Of a stretch of 9,162 nucleotides of DNA, positions 1 to 6,003 are shown piece after piece. The stretch spans positions 1 to 9,162 of the forward strand of contig DJBM01000022.1 in assembly GCA_002430405.1 (NCBI GenBank). Direction: 5' to 3'. Both the position numbers and the translations under genes were made by a program. This DNA is from Actinobacteria bacterium UBA5976 (lineage in GTDB: Bacteria; Actinomycetota; Actinomycetes; S36-B12; UBA5976). Within the stretch, counting starts at the first letter, position 1. Each line of letters starts with the position of its first letter. The notes under the pieces are model-generated. The model saw only the letters and a list, made by a program, of their open reading frames with translations, ran no database searches and was not told the DNA's origin.

Positions 1-1052
1 TTTTAGATGAAGCAGATGAAATGCTCGACATGGGTTTCTTGCCCGATGTTGAAACTCTAGTTAGCAAAACTCCGGCTAGCCGCCAGACTATGTTGTTCTC
101 GGCAACTATGCCTGGGCAGATTGTTGCTCTGGCTCGTCGTTACATGACACAGCCGACTCACATTCGTGCCTCTGATCCAACCAGTGATTCTTCGATAGTT
201 GACGCCATCGAACAACACGTTTGGCGCTGCCACCAAATGGATAAGCCAGAACTTGTTGCGCGCGTACTTCAGGCGCAAGGCCGTGGGCTAACTATGATTT
301 TTTGCCGCACAAAAAGAGTTGCTGGCAATCTTGCCGAAGATTTAGCAAATCGCGGGTTTGCCTCGGCTGCGGTACACGGAGATTTAGGGCAAGGCGCTCG
401 CGAACAAGCACTGCGCGCATTTCGTAGTGGCAAAGTAGATGTCTTGGTAGCAACTGATGTTGCTGCTCGCGGTATTGACGTTGCAGATGTAACTCACGTT
501 ATTAACTACGAATGCCCAGATGATGAAAAAACATATTTGCACCGAGTTGGTCGAACCGGTCGCGCTGGCGCATCTGGTGTGGCGATCACACTTGTTGATT
601 GGCAAGACATCAATCGTTGGCAAATGATTAATCGCATTCTTGGTTTGGCATTCCACGATCCAATTGAGACTTACTCATCAAGTGAGCATGTTTATGTTGG
701 CCTGGGAATTCCAGCTGGAACTACCGGAGTGTTGCCTGGTTCCGCTCGCACGCGGGAAGGTTTGGCCAGCGAAAAACTTGAAGACTTGGGCGAGACTGGC
801 GCAAACGCCGGGCGTCGCGGAAATTCCAGCAAGCCACAAGCGAATCGCTCTGGATCCAGTCGGCCAAGTTCCGGGCGAACTGGCTCCGGTGGATCACAGG
901 GAAACAATAAGTCTTCTAGTGCGCCAAGAAAAACTTCTGCAAGCTCGAATTCTACAAATTCCAGTGCACAAAGTACTGGCGAGAAATCTGCCCCAAAGGA
1001 CCGTGCTCCCCGGCAACGCAATCGAACGCGCAGTAGTCAAAAAGATTCTTAA
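1..1052 (+). CDS. DEAD-box ATP-dependent RNA helicase, C-terminal part (5' end outside window)
   Basis: RNA-dependent ATPase that unwinds or remodels RNA duplexes in the cytoplasm, probably in ribosome assembly or mRNA turnover. The reading frame is open from base 3 and opens with LDEADEMLDMGF, so the Q motif and P-loop motif I lie upstream of the window. Visible in order are motif II (DEAD, bases 6-17), motif III (SAT in LFSATMP, about bases 96-116), the second RecA-like domain with IFCRTK (about 297-314), motif V VATDVAARGID (about 447-479) and motif VI HRVGRTGRAG (about 540-569). From about base 750 the protein becomes a roughly 100-residue Ser/Gly/Asn/Arg/Lys-rich tail of low complexity, probably disordered and RNA binding. 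The stop codon overlaps the convergent acyltransferase stop by four bases. The helicase family is certain. The subgroup (RhlE/DeaD/CshA-like) cannot be fixed without the N-terminus. Confidence 0.95.
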   Translation, partial: LDEADEMLDMGFLPDVETLVSKTPASRQTMLFSATMPGQIVALARRYMTQPTHIRASDPTSDSSIVDAIEQHVWRCHQMDKPELVARVLQAQGRGLTMIFCRTKRVAGNLAEDLANRGFASAAVHGDLGQGAREQALRAFRSGKVDVLVATDVAARGIDVADVTHVINYECPDDEKTYLHRVGRTGRAGASGVAITLVDWQDINRWQMINRILGLAFHDPIETYSSSEHVYVGLGIPAGTTGVLPGSARTREGLASEKLEDLGETGANAGRRGNSSKPQANRSGSSRPSSGRTGSGGSQGNNKSSSAPRKTSASSNSTNSSAQSTGEKSAPKDRAPRQRNRTRSSQKDS

Positions 1053-1756
1053 GTTAATGCGCTAACTTTTTTCCAGAGCGTAAGGAACTTTTCTTCTAAA
1101 TAATCATTTGCCTGGGACACATTAAAGTTGGCAATTTCACTTGCAAAAATTGGGGTACCAATCATTAAGTGAATGGTTGGGCGCTTAAACACTCTAGATA
1201 AGGCCTGCAAAATACTGCGCAAAACGCTTCCAGTGCCCAGCTTTCTACTGTCATGATGCGCAATGGGCACTATCGGCATCGCCACTGATTTTGCCAGAGC
1301 GGTTGTGCCACGTCGCCACGGGCGCGGTGAAGCTTGCGCATTTATTTGCACATCACCCTCGGGGTAAATCAAAATACATTCTCGGTTTCGCAGTGCGGTT
1401 AGCGCCGCACGATATGCACTGCTGCCATTAAATTGATTAGTTGGAATGATGCCACTGCCAGTAACAATTTGCTTGGCCAGTGGGAAGTTCCACATGTCCG
1501 AAGTTCCAATTGGGCGAATATGGCGACGATGGTTGCACGACCTCTTTTTAAGTTTTTCACATGAACCATCAACTGTGAAGCCGTACTTATGTAAAGTTCC
1601 AACCACTACTACAACGTCAACAACCGTGGTGTGGTTAACAACAATCATTGCTGGGCCAGGCTGATCTAAAATTGCCAGATTTTCCAGTCCAGTTATTTTG
1701 ATTTTAGTAAGCCGGCGCGCAAGTCCAGCTAGAAATGTACCTGGTTGACCGCGCAT
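1049..1756 (-). CDS. 1-acyl-sn-glycerol-3-phosphate acyltransferase family protein (PlsC-like)
   Basis: Membrane-associated acyltransferase that probably transfers an acyl chain to lysophosphatidate or a related lysophospholipid in phospholipid synthesis. The 235 residues match a PlsC single-domain protein. The catalytic H-X4-D motif is NHTTVVD (His42, Asp47). GIIPTNQ at 102-108 matches the third conserved block region, and YPEGD at 131-135 occupies the FPEGT position with Asp in place of the usual Thr. I see no clear transmembrane helix apart from a Val-rich stretch just after the active site (45-52). The gene lies 21 bases downstream of the SDR gene on the same strand, so the two may be cotranscribed. 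No Shine-Dalgarno precedes the ATG, but a TAACCT box ends six bases before it, so an additional leaderless start is possible. Acyl acceptor and chain preference cannot be read from sequence. Confidence 0.88.
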   Translation of the reverse strand: MRGQPGTFLAGLARRLTKIKITGLENLAILDQPGPAMIVVNHTTVVDVVVVVGTLHKYGFTVDGSCEKLKKRSCNHRRHIRPIGTSDMWNFPLAKQIVTGSGIIPTNQFNGSSAYRAALTALRNRECILIYPEGDVQINAQASPRPWRRGTTALAKSVAMPIVPIAHHDSRKLGTGSVLRSILQALSRVFKRPTIHLMIGTPIFASEIANFNVSQANDYLEEKFLTLWKKVSALT

Positions 1757-1762
1757 AACAAC

Positions 1763-1768
1763 AGGTTA
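1763..1768 (-). promoter_or_regulatory. Possible -10 box of a leaderless promoter for the acyltransferase
   Basis: On the minus strand TAACCT is followed by six bases (GTTGTT) and then the ATG at 1756. This fits the actinobacterial TANNNT box placed so that transcription starts at the start codon. No convincing -35 is present, and the gene also lies close behind the SDR gene, so this would be an internal promoter. Confidence 0.35.
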
Positions 1769-1777
1769 CTTTAAGAA

Positions 1778-2542
1778 TTAGGCAACGGGTTGTGCGCCAG
1801 TAATTTCAACTAGGGAGCCACACATGAACGCTGCTTCTTCTGATGCTAAGAATGCGACTAACGCCGCAACTTCATCTGGGCGTCCCACACGACCAAATGG
1901 AACTAATGCATCTAGGTCTGCAATCGTGCGGCCAGATCTTTTTGCGCCAGCTTCCAACATTGGGGTGTGAATTTCTCCGGGGCATACCGCATTCACACGA
2001 ACATTGTGAGGCGCGTAGTCGCGGGCAAGATTTTGTGAGAAAGATGCGACGGCTGCTTTCGTGACGTTATAGCCAATGCAATTTGGCGCTGGATACAATC
2101 CCCATTGCGATGCGGTATTTACGATCGCGCCGCCGCCGCCAGCAATCATGTGCGGCAGCGCAGCTCGGCATAAATGAAACATTGAATTGATATTTACGGC
2201 AAATAAATCATTCCAGTCCTGAACCGAAATATCTAAAATATTTCCACGGCGCATAATTCCAGCATTGTTTACCAGCACATCAATTTGACCGCGTAATGTA
2301 AAAACTTTTTCAATTAAAGATGTGCACTCATTTTCGTTCGAAATGTCAGCAGGCATTGTAACAGCTGAGCCACCACTTGAATTTATATCCGCTGCAACTT
2401 TTTCGGCATTCTGCGAATTTGTATCGGTCACCACCACAAAAGCACCTTCACCAGCAAGGCGTTGACAAATTGCGGTTCCGATTCCACCCGCGCCACCGGT
2501 TACGATCGCAGTCTTGCCTTCAAATCTCATGGTTTGGTTCAT
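1778..2542 (-). CDS. Short-chain dehydrogenase/reductase (SDR, classical type)
   Basis: Cytosolic NAD(P)-dependent oxidoreductase with a Rossmann fold; 254 residues is the normal length for a classical SDR. Cofactor motif TGGAGGIG is at 15-22. Asp40 at the end of strand 2 (VVVTD) favours NAD(H) over NADP(H). NNAG is at 92-95, and the catalytic residues are Ser145 and Tyr158/Lys162 (YNVTK). CPGEIHTPM at 187-195 is the usual loop after strand 6. The C-terminus reads SLVEITGAQPVA where most relatives have a VDGG segment, so the family's common annotation as 3-oxoacyl-ACP reductase or glucose dehydrogenase should not be assigned. The start has a good Shine-Dalgarno (AAAGGA, six bases upstream), and a second in-frame ATG lies four codons in. 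Substrate unknown. The downstream acyltransferase hints at lipid metabolism, by inference only. Confidence 0.93.
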   Translation of the reverse strand: MNQTMRFEGKTAIVTGGAGGIGTAICQRLAGEGAFVVVTDTNSQNAEKVAADINSSGGSAVTMPADISNENECTSLIEKVFTLRGQIDVLVNNAGIMRRGNILDISVQDWNDLFAVNINSMFHLCRAALPHMIAGGGGAIVNTASQWGLYPAPNCIGYNVTKAAVASFSQNLARDYAPHNVRVNAVCPGEIHTPMLEAGAKRSGRTIADLDALVPFGRVGRPDEVAALVAFLASEEAAFMCGSLVEITGAQPVA

Positions 2543-2612
2543 GGAAATTCCTTTGCTGTTAAATGATGCTGAATTGCTTAATCAAAAATGTCGTCGCACT
2601 TGACCTTAAATG

Positions 2613-2641
2613 AATATCTCGTCAAATCACAAGTAAATCAA
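2613..2641 (-). promoter_or_regulatory. Candidate promoter of the SDR-acyltransferase operon
   Basis: On the minus strand TTGATT (2641-2636) and GATATT (2618-2613) are separated by exactly 17 bases, matching four of six sigma-70 consensus bases each. The predicted transcript would have a leader of about 65 bases before the SDR start. Prediction by eye only. Confidence 0.4.
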
Positions 2642-2650
2642 GGACCTTGA
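2638..2650. promoter_or_regulatory. Perfect 6-1-6 palindrome in the divergent intergenic region, candidate operator
   Basis: TCAAGG-A-CCTTGA is a perfect inverted repeat with one central base. It overlaps the putative -35 of the SDR promoter and a TTGACT on the plus strand, so a dimeric repressor bound here could affect both divergent genes. No regulator gene lies nearby in the window. The motif is seen directly; its function is inferred. Confidence 0.35.
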
Positions 2651-2686
2651 CTCAATTGCGATTCTTTAGATGCAGCCTGTAACGAG

Positions 2687-2692
2687 TAACCT
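2687..2692 (+). promoter_or_regulatory. -10 box of a probable leaderless promoter for the CBS/MgtE_N operon
   Basis: TAACCT is followed by six bases and the GTG start at 2699. An in-frame TAA at 2687-2689 excludes any start further upstream, and the only purine-rich stretch (AAAGG) directly abuts the GTG, too close to act as a ribosome binding site. Together these favour transcription starting at the G of GTG. No clear -35 is visible. Confidence 0.5.
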
Positions 2693-2698
2693 CAAAGG

Positions 2699-3949
2699 GT
2701 GAGCACAACACAAACCCGCGTATACCTAGCCCGCTTGGCTGGTACTGGCGTATTTGACTCCTTGGGAGATCAAGTAGGCAAAATTCGTGATGTCGTTGTA
2801 ACGCCTCGCTCATCTGGCCGAGCACCTACTGTCACAGGATTCGTTGTTGAAGTAGCGCCGCGGCGCCGCATTTTTGTACCTATGGCGCGTATTACTTCCA
2901 TCGAACCTGGCTCTGTTGTAACAAGTGGTGTCGTTAACCTGCGCCGCTTTGAGGGTCGCACAGAAGAAATTTTAGTTGTTGCACAACTACTGGATAGTCG
3001 CGTGACACTAATTGAAACTGGTGAGCAAGTAACCATTCATGATGTCGGGATGTCACAAGAACGCAATTCGGAATGGAATGTAAGTCGGTTGTTTGTTCGA
3101 AAAGCTGGCGCTGGGTTTGGTCGACGAGGAACGACGTTAACGGTTCCTTGGAATGAAGTTTTAGATTTGTTTTCCCAGTCTCCACAACAACCAGTTGATG
3201 CATTACTCGCTTCCATTGAAACGATGCGTCCAGCTGACCTTGCGAATCTACTTCAAGAGCTGCCACAAAAACGTCGCCTGGAACTTATTAGCGGTCTTGA
3301 TGTAGCAAAACTTGCGGATGTATTTGAAGAACTTCCACAGGATGATCGCGTTGAAATAATGTCAGAACTTGGTTTAGAGCGGGCGCGCGATGTTTTGGAA
3401 GAAATGGATCCAGATGACGCTGCAGATTTACTATCGGAATTGCCGCCGGAACAAGCCGAGCAATACTTGGGCGCGATGGAACAAGATGAAGCAGATGACT
3501 TGCGTCGACTGCTAACTTATGACGATTTCAGCGCAGGCGGCATGATGACCACTGAACCTATTGTGGTTTCTTCTGATGCCACAATTGCCGAGGCTTTAGC
3601 GCGAGTTCGCCAACCACAACTTTCCCCGGCCTTGGCTTCGCAGGTTTATGTCACGCGGGCGCCGCTAGAAACACCAACTGGGAAATACGTTGGCGTTGCG
3701 CACGTGCAGAGATTGCTGCGCGAGCCACCGTCTGTACTGGTTTCTGGAGTTTTGGATACTTCCCTTACCCCTATTGGACCAGGGGCGCCCCTTGGCCAAG
3801 TAGCGCGATATTTTGCAACGTACAACTTGGTGGCATTGCCAGTTGTAGACGAGAATGATCAATTGTTAGGCGCCGTCACAATTGACGACGTCATCGACCA
3901 CATGTTGCCAGAAAATTGGCGAGAAAACGAGATAGATGAGGAGGGCTGA
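2699..3949 (+). CDS. PRC-barrel / MgtE_N / CBS domain protein (Rv1232c-like), no transporter domain
   Basis: Conserved actinobacterial protein of 416 residues, probably a cytosolic sensor. Residues 7-75 and about 90-160 form two beta-rich segments that look like PRC-barrel repeats (GDQVGKIRDVVV marks the first). Residues about 170-275 are an MgtE_N-type helical superhelix with repeated LxELPxxxR and MDPDDAADLLSELP units, many of them acidic. Residues 282-403 are a pair of CBS domains (MTTEPIVVSSDATIAEAL and ALPVVDENDQLLGAVTIDDV). The Mg2+ channel domain that follows these domains in MgtE is absent, since the protein ends right after the second CBS in an acidic tail. By family analogy it may bind Mg2+ or a nucleotide and control a partner, most plausibly the DUF1003 membrane protein two bases downstream. 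The GTG start is fixed by an in-frame stop just upstream and by the conserved RVYLARLAG beginning. Confidence 0.9.
   Translation: MSTTQTRVYLARLAGTGVFDSLGDQVGKIRDVVVTPRSSGRAPTVTGFVVEVAPRRRIFVPMARITSIEPGSVVTSGVVNLRRFEGRTEEILVVAQLLDSRVTLIETGEQVTIHDVGMSQERNSEWNVSRLFVRKAGAGFGRRGTTLTVPWNEVLDLFSQSPQQPVDALLASIETMRPADLANLLQELPQKRRLELISGLDVAKLADVFEELPQDDRVEIMSELGLERARDVLEEMDPDDAADLLSELPPEQAEQYLGAMEQDEADDLRRLLTYDDFSAGGMMTTEPIVVSSDATIAEALARVRQPQLSPALASQVYVTRAPLETPTGKYVGVAHVQRLLREPPSVLVSGVLDTSLTPIGPGAPLGQVARYFATYNLVALPVVDENDQLLGAVTIDDVIDHMLPENWRENEIDEEG
3938..3945 (+). promoter_or_regulatory. Strong Shine-Dalgarno for the DUF1003 gene
   Basis: GAGGAGGG lies within the last codons of the upstream gene, six bases before the ATG at 3952. 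It fixes the DUF1003 start and implies tight translational linkage, because the two genes are separated by only two bases. Confidence 0.7.
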
Positions 3950-3951
3950 TC

Positions 3952-4476
3952 ATGGCACGCAACGAAGGAACCGAAAGACGTGGGCCACGTTTGGATCAGC
4001 CATTAGTACGAGGACGTTCGCTTCGTCCGACACTCGATTCTGATACTGCTGGTCTGGTAAGTGAGCGGGTTGCCCGCTTTTTGGGATCTTGGCGATTCTT
4101 GGGATACATGACCTGTGTTGTCTTTAGCTGGTTGCTGTGGAATATCTTTGCGCCAAGTAATTTACGTGTTGACGCATTCCCATTTCTATTCTTGACTTTG
4201 GTACTTTCGCTACAAGCTTCTTACGCAGCGCCTCTGATTTTGTTGGCGCAAAATCGACAGGCAGATCGTGACCGAGTTCGGTTTCAGGAAGATCGGGATC
4301 AAACGGTACGTCTTCTAGCTGACTCTGATTTCTTGACTCGGGAAATTGCTTCGCTTCGCTTAGCGCTTGGCGAGGTAGTTACGCGTGACTACCTGCGTGG
4401 CGAGATCCGTGACTTACTGGAAGAATTTAAAGAGATCCAACAAACCGAAACCAAGGGTGAATCCAAAAGTTCATGA
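3952..4476 (+). CDS. DUF1003 family membrane protein
   Basis: Small inner-membrane protein of 174 residues with unknown function. Two transmembrane segments are visible (about 49-67, GYMTCVVFSWLLWNIFA, and about 75-99, FPFLFLTLVLSLQASYAAPLI). The DUF1003 signature APLILLAQNRQADRDR follows the second. The N-terminal 45 residues are basic and probably cytosolic. Residues about 100-174 are highly charged and helical, likely a cytosolic coiled coil. The gene sits between the MgtE_N/CBS gene (two-base gap, strong Shine-Dalgarno) and mrp (ATGA overlap). Its arrangement with the CBS protein is the same as Rv1232c-Rv1231c in mycobacteria as I recall. A partnership in which the soluble CBS protein senses an ion or nucleotide and this protein acts at the membrane is inference. 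Confidence 0.88.
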   Translation: MARNEGTERRGPRLDQPLVRGRSLRPTLDSDTAGLVSERVARFLGSWRFLGYMTCVVFSWLLWNIFAPSNLRVDAFPFLFLTLVLSLQASYAAPLILLAQNRQADRDRVRFQEDRDQTVRLLADSDFLTREIASLRLALGEVVTRDYLRGEIRDLLEEFKEIQQTETKGESKSS

Positions 4477-5606
4477 GCGTAAACCAAGAAGCCGTGCAAG
4501 CCGCGCTAGCTACCGTAATTGATCCCGAAATCCGTCGCCCAATAACTGACATTGGAATGGTTAAGGATGTTGCCATTGCTGGTGGCACGGTAACTGTTGG
4601 TGTTTATTTAACAATTTCCGCTTGTCCAATGCAAGACACAATTGTTAATAGCGTCAAGGACGCTGTTTCAAAAGTTCGCGATGTAACTAAAGTCGAAGTA
4701 GAACTTGATGTCATGAGTCCAGAACAACGAACAGCACTTCGCGAGAAACTTCAAGGCCCCACTAAAGAGATTCGCTTTAATCAGCCCGGTTCACTTACCC
4801 GAATCTACGCAATTGCTTCCGGTAAAGGTGGAGTCGGCAAATCTTCCGTTACTACCAACCTGGCTGCGGCAATGGCACTTGAGGGCTTGGTTGTTGGCAT
4901 AGTTGATGCTGACATTTATGGTCACTCGATTCCGGACATGATGGGAATCACGGAGGCTCCGCTAAAAGTGGAAAACATGATCATGCCACCGCAGGGTCAT
5001 GGTGTGCGCGTTATGTCGATGCTGCCACTCAAGCCAAAAGGCCGCCACGAACCAGTCGCCATGCGCGGACCCATGCTGCATCGGTACCTGGAATCATTCT
5101 TAAGTGAGGTTTGGTGGGGCGACCTAGACATCTTGTTGCTGGACTTGCCTCCTGGCACTGGAGACATTGCAATTAGCTCTGCGCACTTATTGCCACAAAG
5201 TGAATTAATAATTGTCACTACTCCGCAGCCTGCCGCTGCTGATGTTGCTATCCGCGCCGGAATGTTGGCACCGCAAGTGAATCAACGCGTCAGCGGCGTG
5301 ATTGAAAACATGTCGGCATTTGCTTGTCCACATTGCGGCGAACCAATCGACATGTTTGGTAGCGGTGGCGGAAAAATGGTGGCTGAAGTTTTGACTGCAA
5401 ATGTTGGCCAAGAAGTACCACTACTTGGTCGGATTCCTTTTGATCCGGGTCTTCGCGAAGGCGGGGACGCAGGAATGCCATATGTGCTTTCGCATCCGGA
5501 TGCACCAGCGTCAAAAGCACTTATTGAGATGGCGCAAAAACTTGGCACGCGGCCACGCGGTTTAGTCGGAATGAACCTAGGGATAACGCCGGATCGCAAT
5601 AAGTAA
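4473..5606 (+). CDS. mrp: Mrp/NBP35-type iron-sulfur cluster carrier ATPase
   Basis: Cytosolic P-loop ATPase of the Mrp/ApbC family, which binds and delivers [4Fe-4S] clusters to apo-proteins. The 377 residues have the usual two-part plan. The N-terminal DUF59/MIP18 domain (about 5-85) carries DPEIRRPITDIGMV and the conserved Cys51 in SACPM. The MinD-like ATPase domain has a deviant Walker A GKGGVGKS (117-124), VDADIYG with Asp146, and switch II DLPPGTGD (224-231). The CPHC pair (Cys285, Cys288) can bridge a cluster between two subunits. The ATG overlaps the DUF1003 stop as ATGA, so translational coupling is likely. It is the last gene of the CBS-DUF1003-mrp operon and is followed by a hairpin. 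Confidence 0.96.
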   Translation: MSVNQEAVQAALATVIDPEIRRPITDIGMVKDVAIAGGTVTVGVYLTISACPMQDTIVNSVKDAVSKVRDVTKVEVELDVMSPEQRTALREKLQGPTKEIRFNQPGSLTRIYAIASGKGGVGKSSVTTNLAAAMALEGLVVGIVDADIYGHSIPDMMGITEAPLKVENMIMPPQGHGVRVMSMLPLKPKGRHEPVAMRGPMLHRYLESFLSEVWWGDLDILLLDLPPGTGDIAISSAHLLPQSELIIVTTPQPAAADVAIRAGMLAPQVNQRVSGVIENMSAFACPHCGEPIDMFGSGGGKMVAEVLTANVGQEVPLLGRIPFDPGLREGGDAGMPYVLSHPDAPASKALIEMAQKLGTRPRGLVGMNLGITPDRNK

Positions 5607-5607
5607 T

Positions 5608-5625
5608 CTGCGCGTCAGCGCGCAG
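5608..5625. terminator. GC-rich hairpin between convergent mrp and tatB, probable bidirectional terminator
   Basis: CTGCGCG and CGCGCAG form a perfect 7-bp stem around a TCAG loop, two bases after the mrp stop. On the plus strand an A-run rather than a T-run follows, so for mrp it is a U-poor terminator of the kind common in actinobacteria. For tatB the minus strand has a T-run before the stem and only AT-rich sequence after it. Its position between converging genes supports the call. Confidence 0.6.
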
Positions 5626-5643
5626 GTAGATTCAAAAAAATTG

Positions 5644-5973
5644 CTAAGTAGCGTCTGGATCAAAAACTGGATTTACTGTCGAGCCACTTGGCCTTTGATC
5701 TTTCATTGCTCCTGATTGCGGTTTGCCAAAACCCGCAGACATGGCATTTCGAGTCATTCCTCTGGGCGTGATCCCGCGCAAGTCACTAGCCAAATCAGCG
5801 ACCATTTTGGTATCAACTGAGCTGGTTAACTCGGCAGTTGCCGAACTTGCTTTCGCCCGCATCGATTTAACAAAGCGCGCAAGTTGGGCGCTCATTTCTG
5901 GCAACCGCTCTGGTCCAAAGACCACTAAGCCAATGATTGCGATTACTAAAAATTCTGTCCACCCAATATTCAT
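5644..5973 (-). CDS. tatB: Sec-independent (twin-arginine) translocase subunit TatB
   Basis: Component of the Tat receptor complex, which exports folded proteins across the cytoplasmic membrane. The 109-residue protein starts MNIGWTEFLVIAIIGLVVFG, a short periplasmic end plus one transmembrane helix. The hinge and amphipathic-helix start follow as FGPERLPE (19-26), whose GPERLP form is typical of TatB rather than TatA. A basic amphipathic helix covers about 24-45, and the rest is a polar, probably flexible tail. AGGAG lies 12 bases before the ATG, which is rather long, but no other start preserves the helix. It follows htrA by 30 bases, an order also known from mycobacteria (htrA-tatB). tatA and tatC are not in the window, as is usual for actinobacteria. 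Confidence 0.9.
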   Translation of the reverse strand: MNIGWTEFLVIAIIGLVVFGPERLPEMSAQLARFVKSMRAKASSATAELTSSVDTKMVADLASDLRGITPRGMTRNAMSAGFGKPQSGAMKDQRPSGSTVNPVFDPDAT

Positions 5974-6003
5974 GCCGCGAGGTTGCTCCTTTTCCTAAGT
6001 CAC

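Noticed and set aside
640..1065. 141-codon open frame on the plus strand within the helicase tail region
   Set aside because: It is an out-of-frame shadow of the low-complexity tail; the helicase frame continues intact through it.
2934..3266. 110-codon open frame on the minus strand opposite the CBS gene
   Set aside because: Lies inside a well supported gene, with no motif and no ribosome binding site of note.
3952..4476. DUF1003 protein as an ion channel
   Set aside because: Two helices and a charged tail are visible, but nothing shows a pore or selectivity sequence.
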